64,000 nucleotides of DNA from Acytostelium subglobosum LB1 (GCF_000787575.1 NW_012236530.1:1122734-1186733); one strand, 5' to 3'. Positions 22,615 through 35,702 are shown, numbered from the stretch's first letter. Notes: generated from the sequence alone by a model not told the origin. Numbers and translations are program-made.

Positions 22615-23571
22615 ATGGAATATAAACTACTATGTATGTTGCTATTGGCAACATTGTTAGTGTCATCGTCATGGGCCATCAAGAGACCACAGGCCTCGAC
22701 TCGCAACAGCATACAGGTCACATCACACAACAGCCCACCACTGCCACTGATCACATCGGACTGGAGCTCCATTGCCCAGACAGAAGAGACTTGCATGCAG
22801 TGCGTACAATTCTTTAATGTCTACCTGCAAGAGATCATTGACATCATCACCGAGTATGGCGTGGAAGAGTCGTGCTCGCTGATTTGTGGCCACCTAAACA
22901 ACTCAAATGCACGCACCACTTGCACGGTGCTATGCGACGTTATTGGTGTCGACAAGTTCTGGAAGATCTTTTTGCTCGATGGTATCAATCCCATCTATGC
23001 CTGTCAGATGATCTCGACTTGTCCGATCGGAGTTGATCCTGCTGTCGACTTTCAGTCGTTTGCCATCGCTCCAAAGTCTGGCTATCCAGGTCAGGCCTTC
23101 ACCATGACACTCAACTTTACAGTAATCAATGCCACTGGTACAGGTCAATTTACATATGTAGTATTCTACTGTGTAAATAATTCAAAGTATTGTAGGTTAT
23201 CATGAACGAAACTGGTGCCATATTCCATCGATACTAATTGCATCAATCTTCATATCAATGGTACAACACAGTGTACTCTCAGACATTCCCAAACTATACA
23301 CCAGGAACATACTCTGTTGACTTTGTCTTCCAGACTAGTGACAATGGAACCTTCCCATTTGGTGCCTATCCAGTTCAAATGTGTAAGTATTCATAGTACT
23401 AGGATACCAGATTATAGACGACTGACACCATCCATCCATCGATCAATCAATCATCACGATCACATAGTCATGTGTGCCAATGAATGTGGAACCACAACTC
23501 CATACTCTGTAGCATTGAATCAATCGGCATTGATTGAGTTTGATCTATTAGAACCTCAAGCATCACTCTAA
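22615..23571 (+). CDS. Countin-like secreted protein with saposin-B domain
   Basis: Tentative exons 22615-23157, 23196-23214, 23272-23382 and 23468-23571, about 258 residues, matching the countin family length. It starts with a signal peptide (CMLLLATLLVSSSWA). A saposin-B-like six-Cys domain follows (C-x2-C at residues ~62-65, SCSLICGHL, CTVLCDVIG, ACQMISTCP). Then comes an Ig-like beta region (SGYPGQAFTMTLNFTVINATGTG ... YTPGTYSVDFVFQTSDNG). Countins are subunits of the secreted counting factor that limits aggregate size in dictyostelids. The 19-bp second exon rests on frame and beta-strand continuity. Skipping it, with the donor at 23145, also keeps frame and would replace about ten residues. 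Function is inferred from family resemblance. Confidence 0.68.
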
Positions 23572-23808
23572 TCAATCCATATCCATCCATCCAACCAACC
23601 AACATCCACTTCCACCTCCACCTCCACCATGCCGACCGAGAGCCAAGGGTGGGTTCCACCACCCCCTCACTCCTCCAACCTATCTATCTATCTATCTATC
23701 TATTATACCTATCTGTTGTAACATTGTATATGTACCTTTCCCCAATTCTTTAGTTTACATTAAAGAATCAACCTCGACGAGCTTCATTAGCACATTTAAC
23801 TTTACTTG

Positions 23809-24848
23809 TTACTTCCTTCCACCAGCAGAGGCCATTATTGGCGGTGGCGCTCCATTGCTATTCTTGATGGGCAGCTTGGCATAGATGGCCTCTGGCGATT
23901 CAGCAGGTGTAATTGGTGCTCGATCAAACTCATAATAGTTGAGTAACTCTTTGACAACATCCCATATCTAAGTTGATTGATTGATGGATGGATGGTGTTA
24001 GGACAAGTTCAGGACATTGAGAAAGATGTTGATGTATACACTCACCTCCTTCATGTCTATACTCAGCTCGGAGAACCATTGTTTCAAATCCTTCTTCTTG
24101 ATAAAGGCCACTAGATATATACAGCCAAGGGCGATGATGTAGGGAGGGTAGAGTAGGGAGACATCGGTCTTGTATGAATCGTTTACAATGCCCCATACTG
24201 TATCCAAGCAGTCCAATCCACAGTTCTGCAAGTAGGTTGGAAGGCTCTTATATGGATGGAAGATGATCAGCTCAAAGCTGAGCTCCTCCAGTACGTAGAA
24301 CTCGCACTCCAATATATCGTTCATTGTGAAGTTGAACGTCGTGTCAATCTCCTTCATCTTCATGGCACACTTCTTTGCCTGTGTAATAGACTCCTCCACC
24401 TTGGATGATAGATACAGACAGGTTGTTGCGATCAACCTTGGTTCACAATCAACAAAGCTATTCCTAATTATATCGGTTGGGATGTGTCAGTCGTCAAGTG
24501 TAGCGTAGTATGAATACATCAAAGTATCCAATACATACTTGAGATAGAATCGTTTAAAGAACACTATAGCAGTGGCTATTGCTCTCTGTCTAATCTTGAG
24601 TGAAGATCCAAGTAGTTGAATCACTGTTCACAAGTCCAATGAATGATTGTCAGTCAGTCGGTCAGTCAGCCAGTCAGTCTTCAATGCTCTCCATCAAACA
24701 TACATTTACAATAGTGTATCCTCATTCTCCGTAACTCTACCAATGTTATATATTGCTTATCCTTCTGATTAGCGCACTCTATCTTTGCTCTGTCAAGTAT
24801 CCATGCTTTGCTGTTGGTAGTGATTCCGTTCCAAGTTAGATTGGACAT
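23809..24848 (-). CDS. cycC: Cyclin C (Mediator CDK8 module)
   Basis: Four exons (24704-24848, 24539-24623, 24046-24463, 23809-23967), 268 residues, close to the 283 of human cyclin C. The cyclin box is clear: [23 protein letters not shown], then [18 protein letters not shown], then [25 protein letters not shown]. The second cyclin fold follows ([14 protein letters not shown] and SIDMKEVxxIW...LLNYYEF). Cyclin C pairs with CDK8 in the kinase module of Mediator and regulates RNA polymerase II transcription. Donor sites include one GTGAGT. The start Met ([12 protein letters not shown]) begins a short N-terminal helix as in orthologues (MAGNFWQSSH). Confidence 0.92.
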
Positions 24849-25524
24849 TGTTGGATAGACGTGTCAGCAACTTGTCCCTTGATGATAGTGATGGTGATGG
24901 TTATGCAACCATTCAAGTCAGTCCTACCAATGTGTTGAGTCCCAGAAGTTGGCCGCCATTATAATCCCGTCTTTATATAAGTTTGATTGATGATGTGATT
25001 GGTATGTTGGGATGGATATGAAGATGATAAATAAGTATATGTTTGTGTATATGTATATGTACAAGAGTTGACGTGAGTTGTCAATGAATGAATGAATGAA
25101 TGAATGAACAACACAAGGTGAATGAAAATGAAGAGAGTCCCTCCGCTTAAACACAACCCATGAACTGTTGAGTTGGATAGACTAGACAACAACAGATAAG
25201 ACAGAAGAGAGAAGAGAATAGATTAGATGTTATAACAAAAAGGGTTTTAATGGTAGTTGATGTGTATGGAGGTAATGATGTTTGAAGCTTGGGTTTTTGG
25301 GTAAGAGTAGCAGACTACTGGCCTTGCTACAACGTACTATAACATACTGGCAGCATTGCTTTGCATGCTGCTTGCCTGCTTAGTCGTGCTGCTGTTGTAT
25401 CGCTGGGGGTTGATAATGAAGGTGGTGATTGGGGAGAGGATGAGACGGATGCAGGTTCATCGTAAAGTGAGTCGCCGCCGCCGCCTCTCTCTTGGAACAA
25501 CATCAACAACAACCTTGTGTGGTC
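24849..25524. other. Intergenic region
   Basis: Between the start of cyclin C and the 3' end of vatP. It has GAAT tetranucleotide repeats near 25084-25110. Minus-strand open stretches around 24924-25192 and 25327-25512 are rich in His/Ser/Tyr from simple repeats and have no coding support; the latter is probably the vatP 3'UTR. Confidence 0.45.
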
Positions 25525-26187
25525 TTACTGGCTAAGTGGCATCAGTGGTTGACCTGGGCAGTTGGAGTCAGAGACACCAGTGAGCAAGATACCGACGATC
25601 AGTCCGTAGAGACCCAAGGCCTCAGAGAAAATGAGGATAAGCATCATAATGACGTAGAGCTTGACCTGCTGACCAAAGGCACGGACACCAGAGTCACCAA
25701 CGATACCGATGGCCATACCGGCGGCGAGACCACAGAGACCGACAGTGAGACCGGCACCGAGGTCAGTGAAGGACTTGAAGAGGGTGTAGTTCTTGTCTGG
25801 CTTGAGACCTCCGACGATAATGACACAGATAATGAGACCGTAGATAGCAATGACACCAGCGAAAATCACTGGAATGAAGGCTCTAATAACAAGGTCTGGC
25901 TTCATGACACCCATGTTTGAGATACCGACGGCAGACTTGGCAGTTCCGTAGGCAGCTCCCATAACTTATTAATAATTAATGAGTGAGAGAAAGAATGAGT
26001 AGAAGAGAAAGAAGATATGTTGATATTAGTATATTTTGAACATGTGTGACATTGTCGTGATCTGTATGTTCGCGAGCGTACCTGTGAAGACGAGGGCAGC
26101 AGTGACACCCATGGCACCAAAGAATGGTGCGTAGACTGGGCAGGCTGGAGTGATAACACGAGCCAACAAGGCCAACAATTGAATCAT
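25525..26187 (-). CDS. vatP: V-type proton ATPase proteolipid subunit c
   Basis: Two exons (26082-26187, 25525-25964), 181 residues. It is the 16-kDa proteolipid of the Vo ring: four hydrophobic helices, [23 protein letters not shown] across the splice junction, [42 protein letters not shown], and the proton-carrying Glu in [17 protein letters not shown]. It acts in contractile vacuole, endosome and lysosome membranes. The donor of the single intron is GTACGC, less typical than its neighbours. Codon bias is strong, as for NDP kinase, which fits high expression. Confidence 0.96.
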
Positions 26188-29100
26188 CTTGTCTGTATAT
26201 GTGTTTGTTTGTTTAAGTTTTAAACTTAAATAGAGAGGAGTATATATTAATAATTATATAATATAAGTACGACTTTGAAGGAGGTAAGGCGTAGTAATGA
26301 ATGAAGACTAGTTGTCAAATGATCTGCGCGCAAGTCAAGTCTGGTGTGTGTGTGTATGTGGTTGTCAATGTTATTTTGTGCGATAGAGGAGACACTTGTG
26401 TGATATAAATAATAAAAGAAACGAAGCTTTTTTTGTTTTTTTTTTCTTTCAACCCCATCACTCTACCAGAATAGACTTGGTGGCGTGGTCGCTGGTGTGG
26501 AAGAGAGAGAAGTTTGGGCCTGGGATTGACAAACCATCCCACTCCCACACACTAATCGGATTCATTCGTGATGCCTGGTATCATTGTGTCTGTGTGTATC
26601 CGGCACACCCAGACAGCCACTGCCAACCAGCCAGTCAACAAGTAAAGTGTCTTGGAACAGTCTACCAACTTGAAAGTTGATCTGGTTGTTGATGGATGCA
26701 TTGTTTCATTTACACAACAACAGTTGCCCTGGTTTATATATTTGTTCTCGATGTCATGTATGTATACTGGTTGGTTACAAAGATTGAGTAGTTAATTAAA
26801 CCAGGCGTGTCGGTTGCAATATATTGCTACCAGAGAGAGTGAGAGAGAGAGACATTGCATTAGAGACAAATTGAGGGAGTTTGAGTGAGAGCTAAGCGAT
26901 TGCTCGCTACAACTGTACATTGTTAACATCAACCGAACCGAACAATATCGACTCGAATGATATTTAGAGTTAGCCATATGTATAATGCTTAAAACTCATA
27001 GAGACAAGTCATGACGTCTATCAACTTCATTCATTATTGTAATAAGTACACCTCTTGATTGACATTGGGATGGTCACACTTTAGTACAGCATATCTTTTC
27101 GAGTTTGTAAGACACCTTGGTCGACCAGTCGCGAGACAGTCTGGTCCATTCACATCGCTGGACAACAGTGTCCAAGTGATATATAAATGTATAAATTTAT
27201 ATCATCCATGGTTCAAAATGATACATCAACGACAACCAAACCAATAACAACATCAAGGTTACATCTTTGAGTGATGCTGTATCTTGCGATGGTGTTGGCT
27301 ATCAGAACTTAGTTTTAAAGGTCCACATATGTTTGATTGGTCAGTGACACCTGTGCCCCTAATGGAAGCACTGTTGTTCGGCCAATGACAACGATCCAAC
27401 CAGAGAGTTTAAAAATAACATCACTCGATCTGGTCTTGTCCACACCCTTTTTTGGACAAAGGATGACCAACCGTCCGTCAAATCGCGACCAAACCAAGCC
27501 TCTTTTGGCAACACAGACATCAGACTTGGTTGGTTCAAAGGGGGAACCTTGTTTCAATTAATACTTAAATTCACAGTGAGCCATTATGGAAATGTTATAG
27601 GATTGATGGATGGGCCCTAGGTGCTTTCAGTGTAGTGTTCAGTCAATGACATCACAAGGTTGGTAGGTAGGTAGGGGGACAGTAGCATAAGCATCCCAGC
27701 TGGATACTTCCTCTGTCGACCCACATCCACAATCCTCTCTCTTTCACTCAATCACAACTACCCCCAATGTCGCATCACCATGCCTAGTCATTCAGTCGAG
27801 CCTACACTTTAATGTCCATTCTTCAGTAGACAATTCAACAAATATCATGATCAATTTAACTATTATCATCATATAGTTCATTAGTTAAAATAATAATGAG
27901 TAATTTATATGATACATAAATAATAACAATTATAATATTATATTTTTTTTTTGGACAGAAGTAGAACAAGGATAAAGACAAAGACAAAGACAATCAATCA
28001 TATTTAAATTAAAATAGTTCATGAATTATATGATAGGTAGGTACCAGCAAATCAATTGATTCACCAATAATGAAAGGATAAATATTATATAAGATCGTAT
28101 GAATATTATATCTATATTTTATATATAAATAATATATATAAATTATATATATATATATATTTATATATCGGTTTTGATCTATATTAATGTCTCATATAAA
28201 CTCGGCCCCCACCATTTAACCTTTTTAAGCCTCGCTTTGAGCAAAATCGTTCGGTAGACAGAGTTTCGAAGGTGGTGGTTGGAACTTTGATTCTAAATTC
28301 AGACCTAACAACACCAGATTAATCAATCGTTTCCAGATGTGACTACGGTATTCGTTTCGTTAACATCCGAGTCTTTCACGTTCGCCCGAACGGTCATTCA
28401 TTTTATTTACCAGTTAATTAATTCTCCATCTCTTTAATACTCAACCATTGTTATTACAATTTAATATATATATATATATCATTATTATTATTATTAATAT
28501 AGATTCTGTCGATTGATTATTATTATTGTTGCTATTTAATCTCTCAAACTCTATCTATTGTAAAACAACAATTAAATAGATGATAGGTAATTAATTAATT
28601 TATTAACACAGTCTTTATCTCTTTGTTCATTCTATCTCTATTTAACTCAGTTACAAACAAACTATATTGAATAACTTCACCTCTTACACCATATTTTCCC
28701 TTTAAAAACATTTATTCATTGAGAGTGTGAGTCCCAATCTTGTTACCAACATCATATCATATCACATCATACCCAACCACATCAGCCATCATCTCAAGAC
28801 TTCCACATATCCTTTTATGGTAAAGTTAGTATTATCACCCCAATCTCAATCTTTAATCACACACATTTATAAGTAGTATTGCTATACCCATCCATTGTCA
28901 TTAATCACCACAATCAAATAATAACTTGTGATGTTTATTAAGATAAAGGGTGGAGTTGTTGTGTCCTTTTGTTGAAGTGTGTGGGGAGGCGTGCATTGTG
29001 CACTAATGTGTAAGGATGTACTTCCATCACTTAACTTCACTTCGATGCATGAGTGAATGACTGTATCTCTAAGTTATGTGTGTGTGTGTTCATGCGTGTG

Positions 29101-29648
29101 TGTACTTATTAGGCAGTAGTCCACCACCGAATAGGAAGGACAGGACGCGAGAAGATAAAGGTAATGGTGACCAAAGTGATGATGGTGATGGTGCAGGTGT
29201 AGGTGTTGTTGACAAGCCCTTCTTTCTTACTTCAAAAGGACCTGACCACCTTCGATGACTAGCCATGAGCATCCGCCGGCGGTCCCTTGCTTTGACCACG
29301 CCTTTATCCCCATCCAACCATCGCCCATCAGGTCATTCATCTCCATCATCATCTCCAACATCTCCCCAGTTACCATTCATTCTTCATTCAAGGATTACTC
29401 ATTGTCATTGTGACCAACCTACCAACCAACCAACAAACAATAATCATACCATCTTATAACATAGTGCTATTTGACCAAGCATCATGATTATCATCTTAAA
29501 GAGTTCTTAAGATTGACTAACTTCACCATCGTCATCCATCAGGAAGTAATCAGCTATTCGAAATTATAGCCCGAAGAATCATCATCAACAACAACAACAT
29601 CAACAACTACAACAACAACAGATTCATAATCAACTATTATATATATGA
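26188..29648. other. Long gene-free region upstream of the histidine kinase
   Basis: About 3.46 kb, the largest stretch here without a supported gene. 26188-26700 holds the vatP promoter. 27300-27560 is less AT-rich with short frames open on both strands but no coding signature. 27830-28200 is extremely AT-rich with long (TA)n. 28195-28400 is an island of more balanced composition with the perfect palindrome CGTTCGCCCGAACG (28379-28392), flanked again by AT-rich DNA. 28700-29640 is CA/TC-rich and may be a long 5' leader or promoter of the histidine kinase gene. No tRNA or rRNA was seen. Confidence 0.4.
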
Positions 29649-32600
29649 ATGTCTTCTGTAGCATCTATGGATACATTATTGAAACATTATTATGATAATA
29701 ACCTTATGATGGCGGACACCATGTGGACCATGTGGTACTCCATTCTCTTGGCATCACTGGGAACCATTGTATACTGGAAGAGAAGATCAATAATCATAAT
29801 TCTCTATAACTACTTTGTTGATTTCCCCGCCAACAACAACAACTACAACGTCGACAACAACACAGTTGACAACAACACCATCGACAACTCTTCAGAAGAA
29901 GCAACAACATCTTATTTATTAAACAAACAATCACAAGACACAGATAACAACAACAACATCAACAACAATAACAATAATAACAACAATATAGTCAATAACA
30001 ATAATAATAACAATAACTTGATAACATTGTTCAACTTATCATTTGGAGGAGTAATCATATTGGATATACATTATAATATAATATCAGTGTTGGATACTGC
30101 CAAGGACATTGTACCAAATTGGAAGGAACTAAAGGGTACCAGCTTCCTCGAGTTGGTCACACCAGAGTATCAAGGCGCCATCACTCAATATCTCGAGACC
30201 AATCTCCAAATGGCAATGCCCACACCCTCAAGCTCAATCGATGTAGACATTGCCCTGCTGACCCAGCGCCAGGTACTGAGTCAATGTCCAACGTCCATCG
30301 TTATTCATTTCCGCACATACGATCGCCAGGCTATCCCCGTGGAGGTCAAGATGACTACCCTGGAGTATGGACCATCCAACAATGTAATAGTCCTGGCACT
30401 CAGGGACATATCCAAGCTGAGTGAGTTGACCGAGGTGGTCAACAAGATCGATCAATGCCGAACAAACGATGCCAAGGTCGACTTGTTGTCGCATATCTCA
30501 CACGAACTGAGGAATCCAATCAGCTCAATCGTCGCATCTGTACAGCTGCTCCGTGCGACCGAGCTATCATCACTTCAACGCGAGTACCTATCATTGGTCG
30601 ACTCATCAGCCACATCCCTCCTGGAACTCATTGGACAAGTGTTGGATATTGACAAGATTGGCTCGGGCAAGATGAGACTACACAATGTTGACTTCAATCT
30701 AACGCCACTGGTTGAGGATGTGTGCGCCATCGTCAGCACACAGGCATTAAGGAAGGGTGTACAAGTTGGAAGCTATATCTACACTCCATGTCCACTAAGT
30801 GTCTATGGTGATCCTGTTAGACTAAGACAGATATTACGTATGTATTGTATTGTTTTGATGGATATAAACATTTACTAATTCTATACAACATCAAGTTAAT
30901 CTATTGAGTAATGGAGTCAAGTTCACTAAAGAAGGCCAGGTGGTTGTCATTGTGGAGCCAGTGTCATATACAGAGACCAGCCATACACTGCGGTTTGAAG
31001 TACGTGACTCTGGAATTGGCATTGAACACAACAAGATCCAAAAGTTGTTCAAGAAGTACTCCCAAGTACACAATGGAAAGATGTCCGAAGAGATGGGCGG
31101 GCATGGACTTGGTCTTGTTATATCTAAAGGTAAGTCAGTCAAATGAATGAGTTTGATTGAATGACTATCAATTTACTGACATCACATTCTAATCAATTAA
31201 TATAGATCTCGTTGACATGATGGGTGGCAATATGTGGTGCAAGAGTACACCTGAAGGAAGCTCATTCTTCTTTACCATCAAGTTTGAGGTGCCACAGAAA
31301 CAATTGCCATGTCCTGTTCCCAACTTTAATGGATTGCGAGTGTTGGTGGTCGATGAGAATGAGATCATTCGTTCGGTGATTTGTTCCTACCTCAAGGAAT
31401 GGAATTGCCAGACGGTGGAGTGTGCCGAGGTGTCCGAGTCGGTGAAGGAACTCAAGGCCCGATGCGACACCAAGGAGAGGATTGAGCTTGTCATTGTCGA
31501 TGTCGACAACACCACACTCAAGTCATTCCTCAAGCTCAAAAAGACCAAGGAGATGGAGGACTATGGCAAGATTGGCCTGATCATCATGTCCAAGGACAGG
31601 TCGGTCGTTCATGGCATTGGTGTCAGCAACACAGCCAAGCTCACAAAGCCCATCCGTCAATCACACCTGGTTGCCTGCATCCTGGCCAGTATGCCCGATC
31701 ACCCACTGGTCTCCCCCGACATTGTGTCGTGCAATGGCCGTTCCACAGCGCAGCTCCCACCTCACCAGCCCCTCTGGAGCAGCGACTCATTCTCCTCGGT
31801 GCTCAACTACCATGACCAAAAGGACACATCGGCCGTTAAGAACATTGCCACCTTCAATCCACTTGGCGATCAATTGACTGCCTCTGACGTCTTCACCAAC
31901 GTCTCTGCTGACAAGGTGTACCGCCCACCCTTTAGGAAGATCACCCGTCGTCATTCAATCGACATCATCATGTTTGAGGGCGCACCTCAGTCCCCTGCCG
32001 ATGACCCCAACGGTAGCACCAGACACATGACCATCAATGAGTATCCCTGTGTGGTTGACTCTATCCCCTTCAGGGGCGGTCTGTCCGAGACACCAGACAG
32101 CTCAGCCTCGCCCAGCGATGTTGGGGAGACCTCTCCCAAGATGCCAAGTGGATACATTTCCGCGATGAGCTCATCCATCTCCACAACGCCCGCTACCAAC
32201 AAGGAGAATGAGTCCGTACTCATCGTGGATGACAACGAGGTTTGCTTGAAGCTCACGAAGCGCGTGGTAGAGGCTGCCGGTTATCCAGTGTGCGCAGTGA
32301 GTCGAGGCTCCATTGCGCTGGAGGAGTTTGACAAACACGACTATGGCATCATCCTGATGGACTGTGAGATGGAGGACATCAATGGATACAAGTGCACCGA
32401 GATCATTCGCGAGAGGGAGACAATTAGAACAGTCTCATCAATCAACTCTGGAAAAGTGCCACACGTGGCCATCATCGCCATGACGGCCTACCCTGAGGAG
32501 GACACCGACCAGATGAACAAATGCTTTGCATCGGGCATGGACGACTACATTTCCAAGCCCTACCAGATCGGCCACCTGCACGCCACGCTCAAGAAGTGGC

Positions 32601-32869
32601 AGGATCGTGTGTTGGAACAGCGCGCCGGCATGAACGAGAGGATCCAATCAATGAACATGTTCCCGCGCGTAGAGTCCGACTCTGACTCGTCCAATGGCCA
32701 TTCGAGCGACGAGTGCGAAGACGATCAGGCAGTAGCAGCAACCACCATGCCAGCGACCAACTCGATGAAGATCACATCAAGCGACGCCGCCAACCAGAGC
32801 ATCCTACATCCGTCCTCGTCCTCCTTGCTACCCACTGCTGCTCCTACTATCAATAACAGCTCTGGTTAG
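29649..32869 (+). CDS. Hybrid sensor histidine kinase with two receiver-type domains
   Basis: Three exons (29649-30837, 30896-31129, 31206-32869), 1028 residues. Order: one or two membrane spans near the N-terminus (residues ~25-60); Asn-rich linker; PAS-like domain (~125-260); HisKA with H-box LLSHISHELRNPIS; HATPase with N-box NLLSNGVKFT, DSGIGI and GGHGLGL; a first receiver-like domain (VLVVDENE, VIVDVDN, KLTKPI); and a second, complete receiver (LIVDDNEV, ILMDCEMEDINGYKC, IIAMTAYP, DDYISKP) near 32210-32590. Signal would pass His to Asp within the protein and on to an RdeA-type phosphotransfer protein, the known dictyostelid route. The first receiver has Asp-Glu in place of the usual acidic pair and an odd loop. 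Which dhk gene is orthologous is not clear. Confidence 0.92.
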
Positions 32870-33061
32870 TGTGAACAGCCTTGCCAACCTGATCTTGTAT
32901 ACCTTGTACCCTTTTATTCTGCTTCTTCCTCTTCATTCTCGAGACGACTAGTCGCTGTGATCATGATGATACTGATGCTTGGTATGTTTCGTAGTAATAC
33001 ATGTTGTTGTTGTTGGTGTGTTGTTGACAGAGCTGCAAGCTAGTTGGACCGTGATCAATCC

Positions 33062-33388
33062 TTAAAGAGTCTCTTTCAAGAGGATGACATCGACATTGTC
33101 GTGGACACGTTGCAAGAGGATCTCACCATCGTAGTTGATGATCTTTCTCTTCTTGGCAGCCTTCAAGGTTCCAACAAGAGCCTCAAAGATGTTGGCAACT
33201 GAAGATATATATTGTATATAGTATGTCAGTACATTTGTAGATCATTTATATCGATCAATCGATCAATCTATACCTTGGTCATCATTGAAGAGGACGCCAA
33301 ACTTGACGACGGTGGTTCCGTTTGGTTGAGCAGTGCCCAGACGCTTAATCTCTCTAATCAAGAGGGTTACTTCGTGATCAACGTTCAT
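33062..33388 (-). CDS. Costars family protein (ABRACL)
   Basis: Two exons (33274-33388, 33062-33198), 83 residues, the family's usual size. The start MNVDHEV and the core VKFGVLFNDDQ...NIFEALVGTLKAAKKRKIINYDGE...QRVHDNVDVILL match the costars domain almost residue for residue. Costars proteins share a winged-helix fold with the C-terminus of STARS/ABRA, bind actin, and influence actin dynamics and cell motility. The intron donor is GTATAG. Confidence 0.95.
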
Positions 33389-33618
33389 TATTATTATTTA
33401 TAGATACAGATACAAAGGTGTTGTTTACAATAATGATGGAGAGTGACCCAAAGATTTTTATGATGATGGACTTGGTTTGTTTTCCAAGATGATCACATAC
33501 CCTTGCCCTAACACAAGCCTCAATCCATCAATGATTATAATGTTGGGATGTTTCCATTTACATAGACACTTTTAATAAATAATTAATTACAATTAATTGT
33601 CCATCAAGTAAGATAGGA

Positions 33619-35702
33619 CTATCGGTTATGTACAAGTGAGAGATGGGTTGGCATTTCTATAAATTGATAGATTGATTGATTGTTAGTGATCATATACTTT
33701 AAAGGAGCGAGTAGGTTTGATTGATCACATACCTTTTCCTTGGACTTGACGACCACAAACTCCACATGAATAGGTCTTGGCCAGACATAGGTCTCTATGA
33801 TCATCCATCTGGATGAACTTGATCAATTTGTTGCAGTAGTTACATTTGACTTGGCGGAACAAACACTCGACATTCTTGTGATTGGTCATTTGATGGAAGC
33901 CAACTTGGGATCCACATGCATCACACTCTGTCATTGAGTTGCGTGGTAATATACCTCCAGAGTTTGGCTCACGAGTTGGATTATGATGTTGATGATGGTT
34001 ATGATGAGAGGAACCCTTGTTGTTGCTTCCAGTGCTGGCACTGTTACTCCTCTCCTTGTTCTTGTAATAGTTGTCTACAATGTCATGACCTTTGTAATCA
34101 AAATCATCAACCTTGAAGTCATCATTGAGGCAATCACCACCACCAACCAATGATGTTGCTCTATGTCTACCAACATGTCCATGATAGTCATTTCTGTTGC
34201 TATAGGCCACAGAAGGGAATTGACGTAAAGGTGTTGGTGGCTCAGTCTTTGATCTCTCCCTTAGTGGTTCTATCGATTTGAGACGTGCCTCTTCCTGTTG
34301 TATCTTCATTGCCAATTCGTGATCGTTGAGGAATTGCTTCTTCTTGTCCTCGACCATCCTCCAAGCCTTGTTCTGGTCCTCGTCATAGTCCAATTGATTT
34401 CCAGACTCAAAGGCCATTGAACTACCAGGGAACACTGGCTCAGAGTCCTTTGTCAATCGCAGTCCAAACATCTCATCCAAGGGTATCTCTGCCCTGGATG
34501 TCATCATCTGATGTTGGTTGGCCGCTAATTGTTGGATACCAGGTTTTTGGACGTTGGCATATGCTTGCTGTTGTTGTTGAAGTTGAAGTTGATACAAGGC
34601 AAATGATTGTTGTTGATTGGAGGAGTGAGGAAGATAGAGTAATTGTTGTGTTTGAGCGTGTGGATTATATACAGGTTGCTGATGATGGTTGGCAGCAATA
34701 TAGTTGGTTGGTAATGAGTTGTTTAGATTGGTAGTTGGGTGTATTATGGGTTGGACTGGTGTTGTTGATCCCAGTGATTTGGTCAACTGTTTGTTGGGTA
34801 TAGCTGAGGAGGTTGGCGGGGACTTGGCCTTCTCATTCAAGTAGTGATGTTGATCGAATGGTTGAGTGGAGAAGGGTGGGAATGAGTTGTCATGTCTGGA
34901 TGGATGACTGTGTACCATATAAGTACTTGGCGTTGCCGAAGACAAAGACAACTCTTCAAACTCACTCGCCAACAATGGTGGGTTTCGTGAGCTGTTACTG
35001 GACTTGCGATGATTTGGTGATGTAACATCACGTGCTGGCGAAGATGAATGGTATGATGAGGATGAGGCGGAGGCGGGGGAAGAACTGGTAATGTTGATAT
35101 TGTTGTTGAATGATGTTGGAGAGAGTGCTGATGATGAGGAAGATGGGTGGCCAGAGGTGTAGATGGGAGATGGCACATCCTTGTTTGTTGCGATCCACCT
35201 CTTCTCCACATACTTGAGTCTAATGAATTCTCTAACCTTCTTCTCTTCCGATGGTAGTGGTATTGGGAATTCCTTATGACTCCATCTTGCTAACCAAATA
35301 TCCTTCGCTCTCCTATTTCCAATTGACTTTAACTTGGCCACATCATCATCTGTGAACTTATCAGTCGACAAGCATTTGACTCTATTGCCAAACTCACGAC
35401 TATATTACATAATATTATACAGTTAGATGATTAATTGTTTGATAGATTAATTGCCGGTTCGATACTTACTGAATAGCTCCACAGACTGAACAAACGAATG
35501 TACCAAAGCTGGTATTCATATACCTTGGAAACTACATTATTATTGGTTGTTTTTTAGTATTATGTTTAATTATCGATGATAATAATAATAATCAGTTAAT
35601 ACATACACTATCAGTGCAATCAGCACACTTATTGTTGTCCTCGGCCTCTCTTAATTCCCAAAGGAATGATTCATTCTTTCCAAGCTTCTCTCTTTCAATC
35701 AT
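33619..35702 (-). CDS. ArfGAP domain protein with C-terminal TRAF-like zinc region
   Basis: Four exons (35607-35702, 35470-35531, 33733-35399, 33619-33656), 620 residues. The ArfGAP zinc finger is C-x2-C-x16-C-x2-C (CADC ... CSVC), formed only when exons 1-2-3 are joined. The arginine finger follows in GAIHREFGNRVKCLS, then LKSIGNRRAKDIWLARW. It should stimulate GTP hydrolysis by Arf GTPases. A long Ser/Gln/His-rich middle follows. Near the C-terminus lies a second Cys/His cluster (CDACGSQVG...H..NVECLFRQVKCNYCNKLI...H..LC...YSCGVCGRQV) resembling tandem TRAF-type zinc fingers. The last exon adds 13 residues. This pairing of domains is unusual; the ends of the zinc region are uncertain. Confidence 0.88.

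Noticed and set aside
27315-27561. Facing open frames of about 75-80 codons
   Set aside because: They mirror each other, have no start context or splice partners, and no recognisable motif.
29076-29459. Short overlapping frames on both strands upstream of the histidine kinase
   Set aside because: They have no homology or codon bias and lie in CA/TC-rich leader-like DNA.
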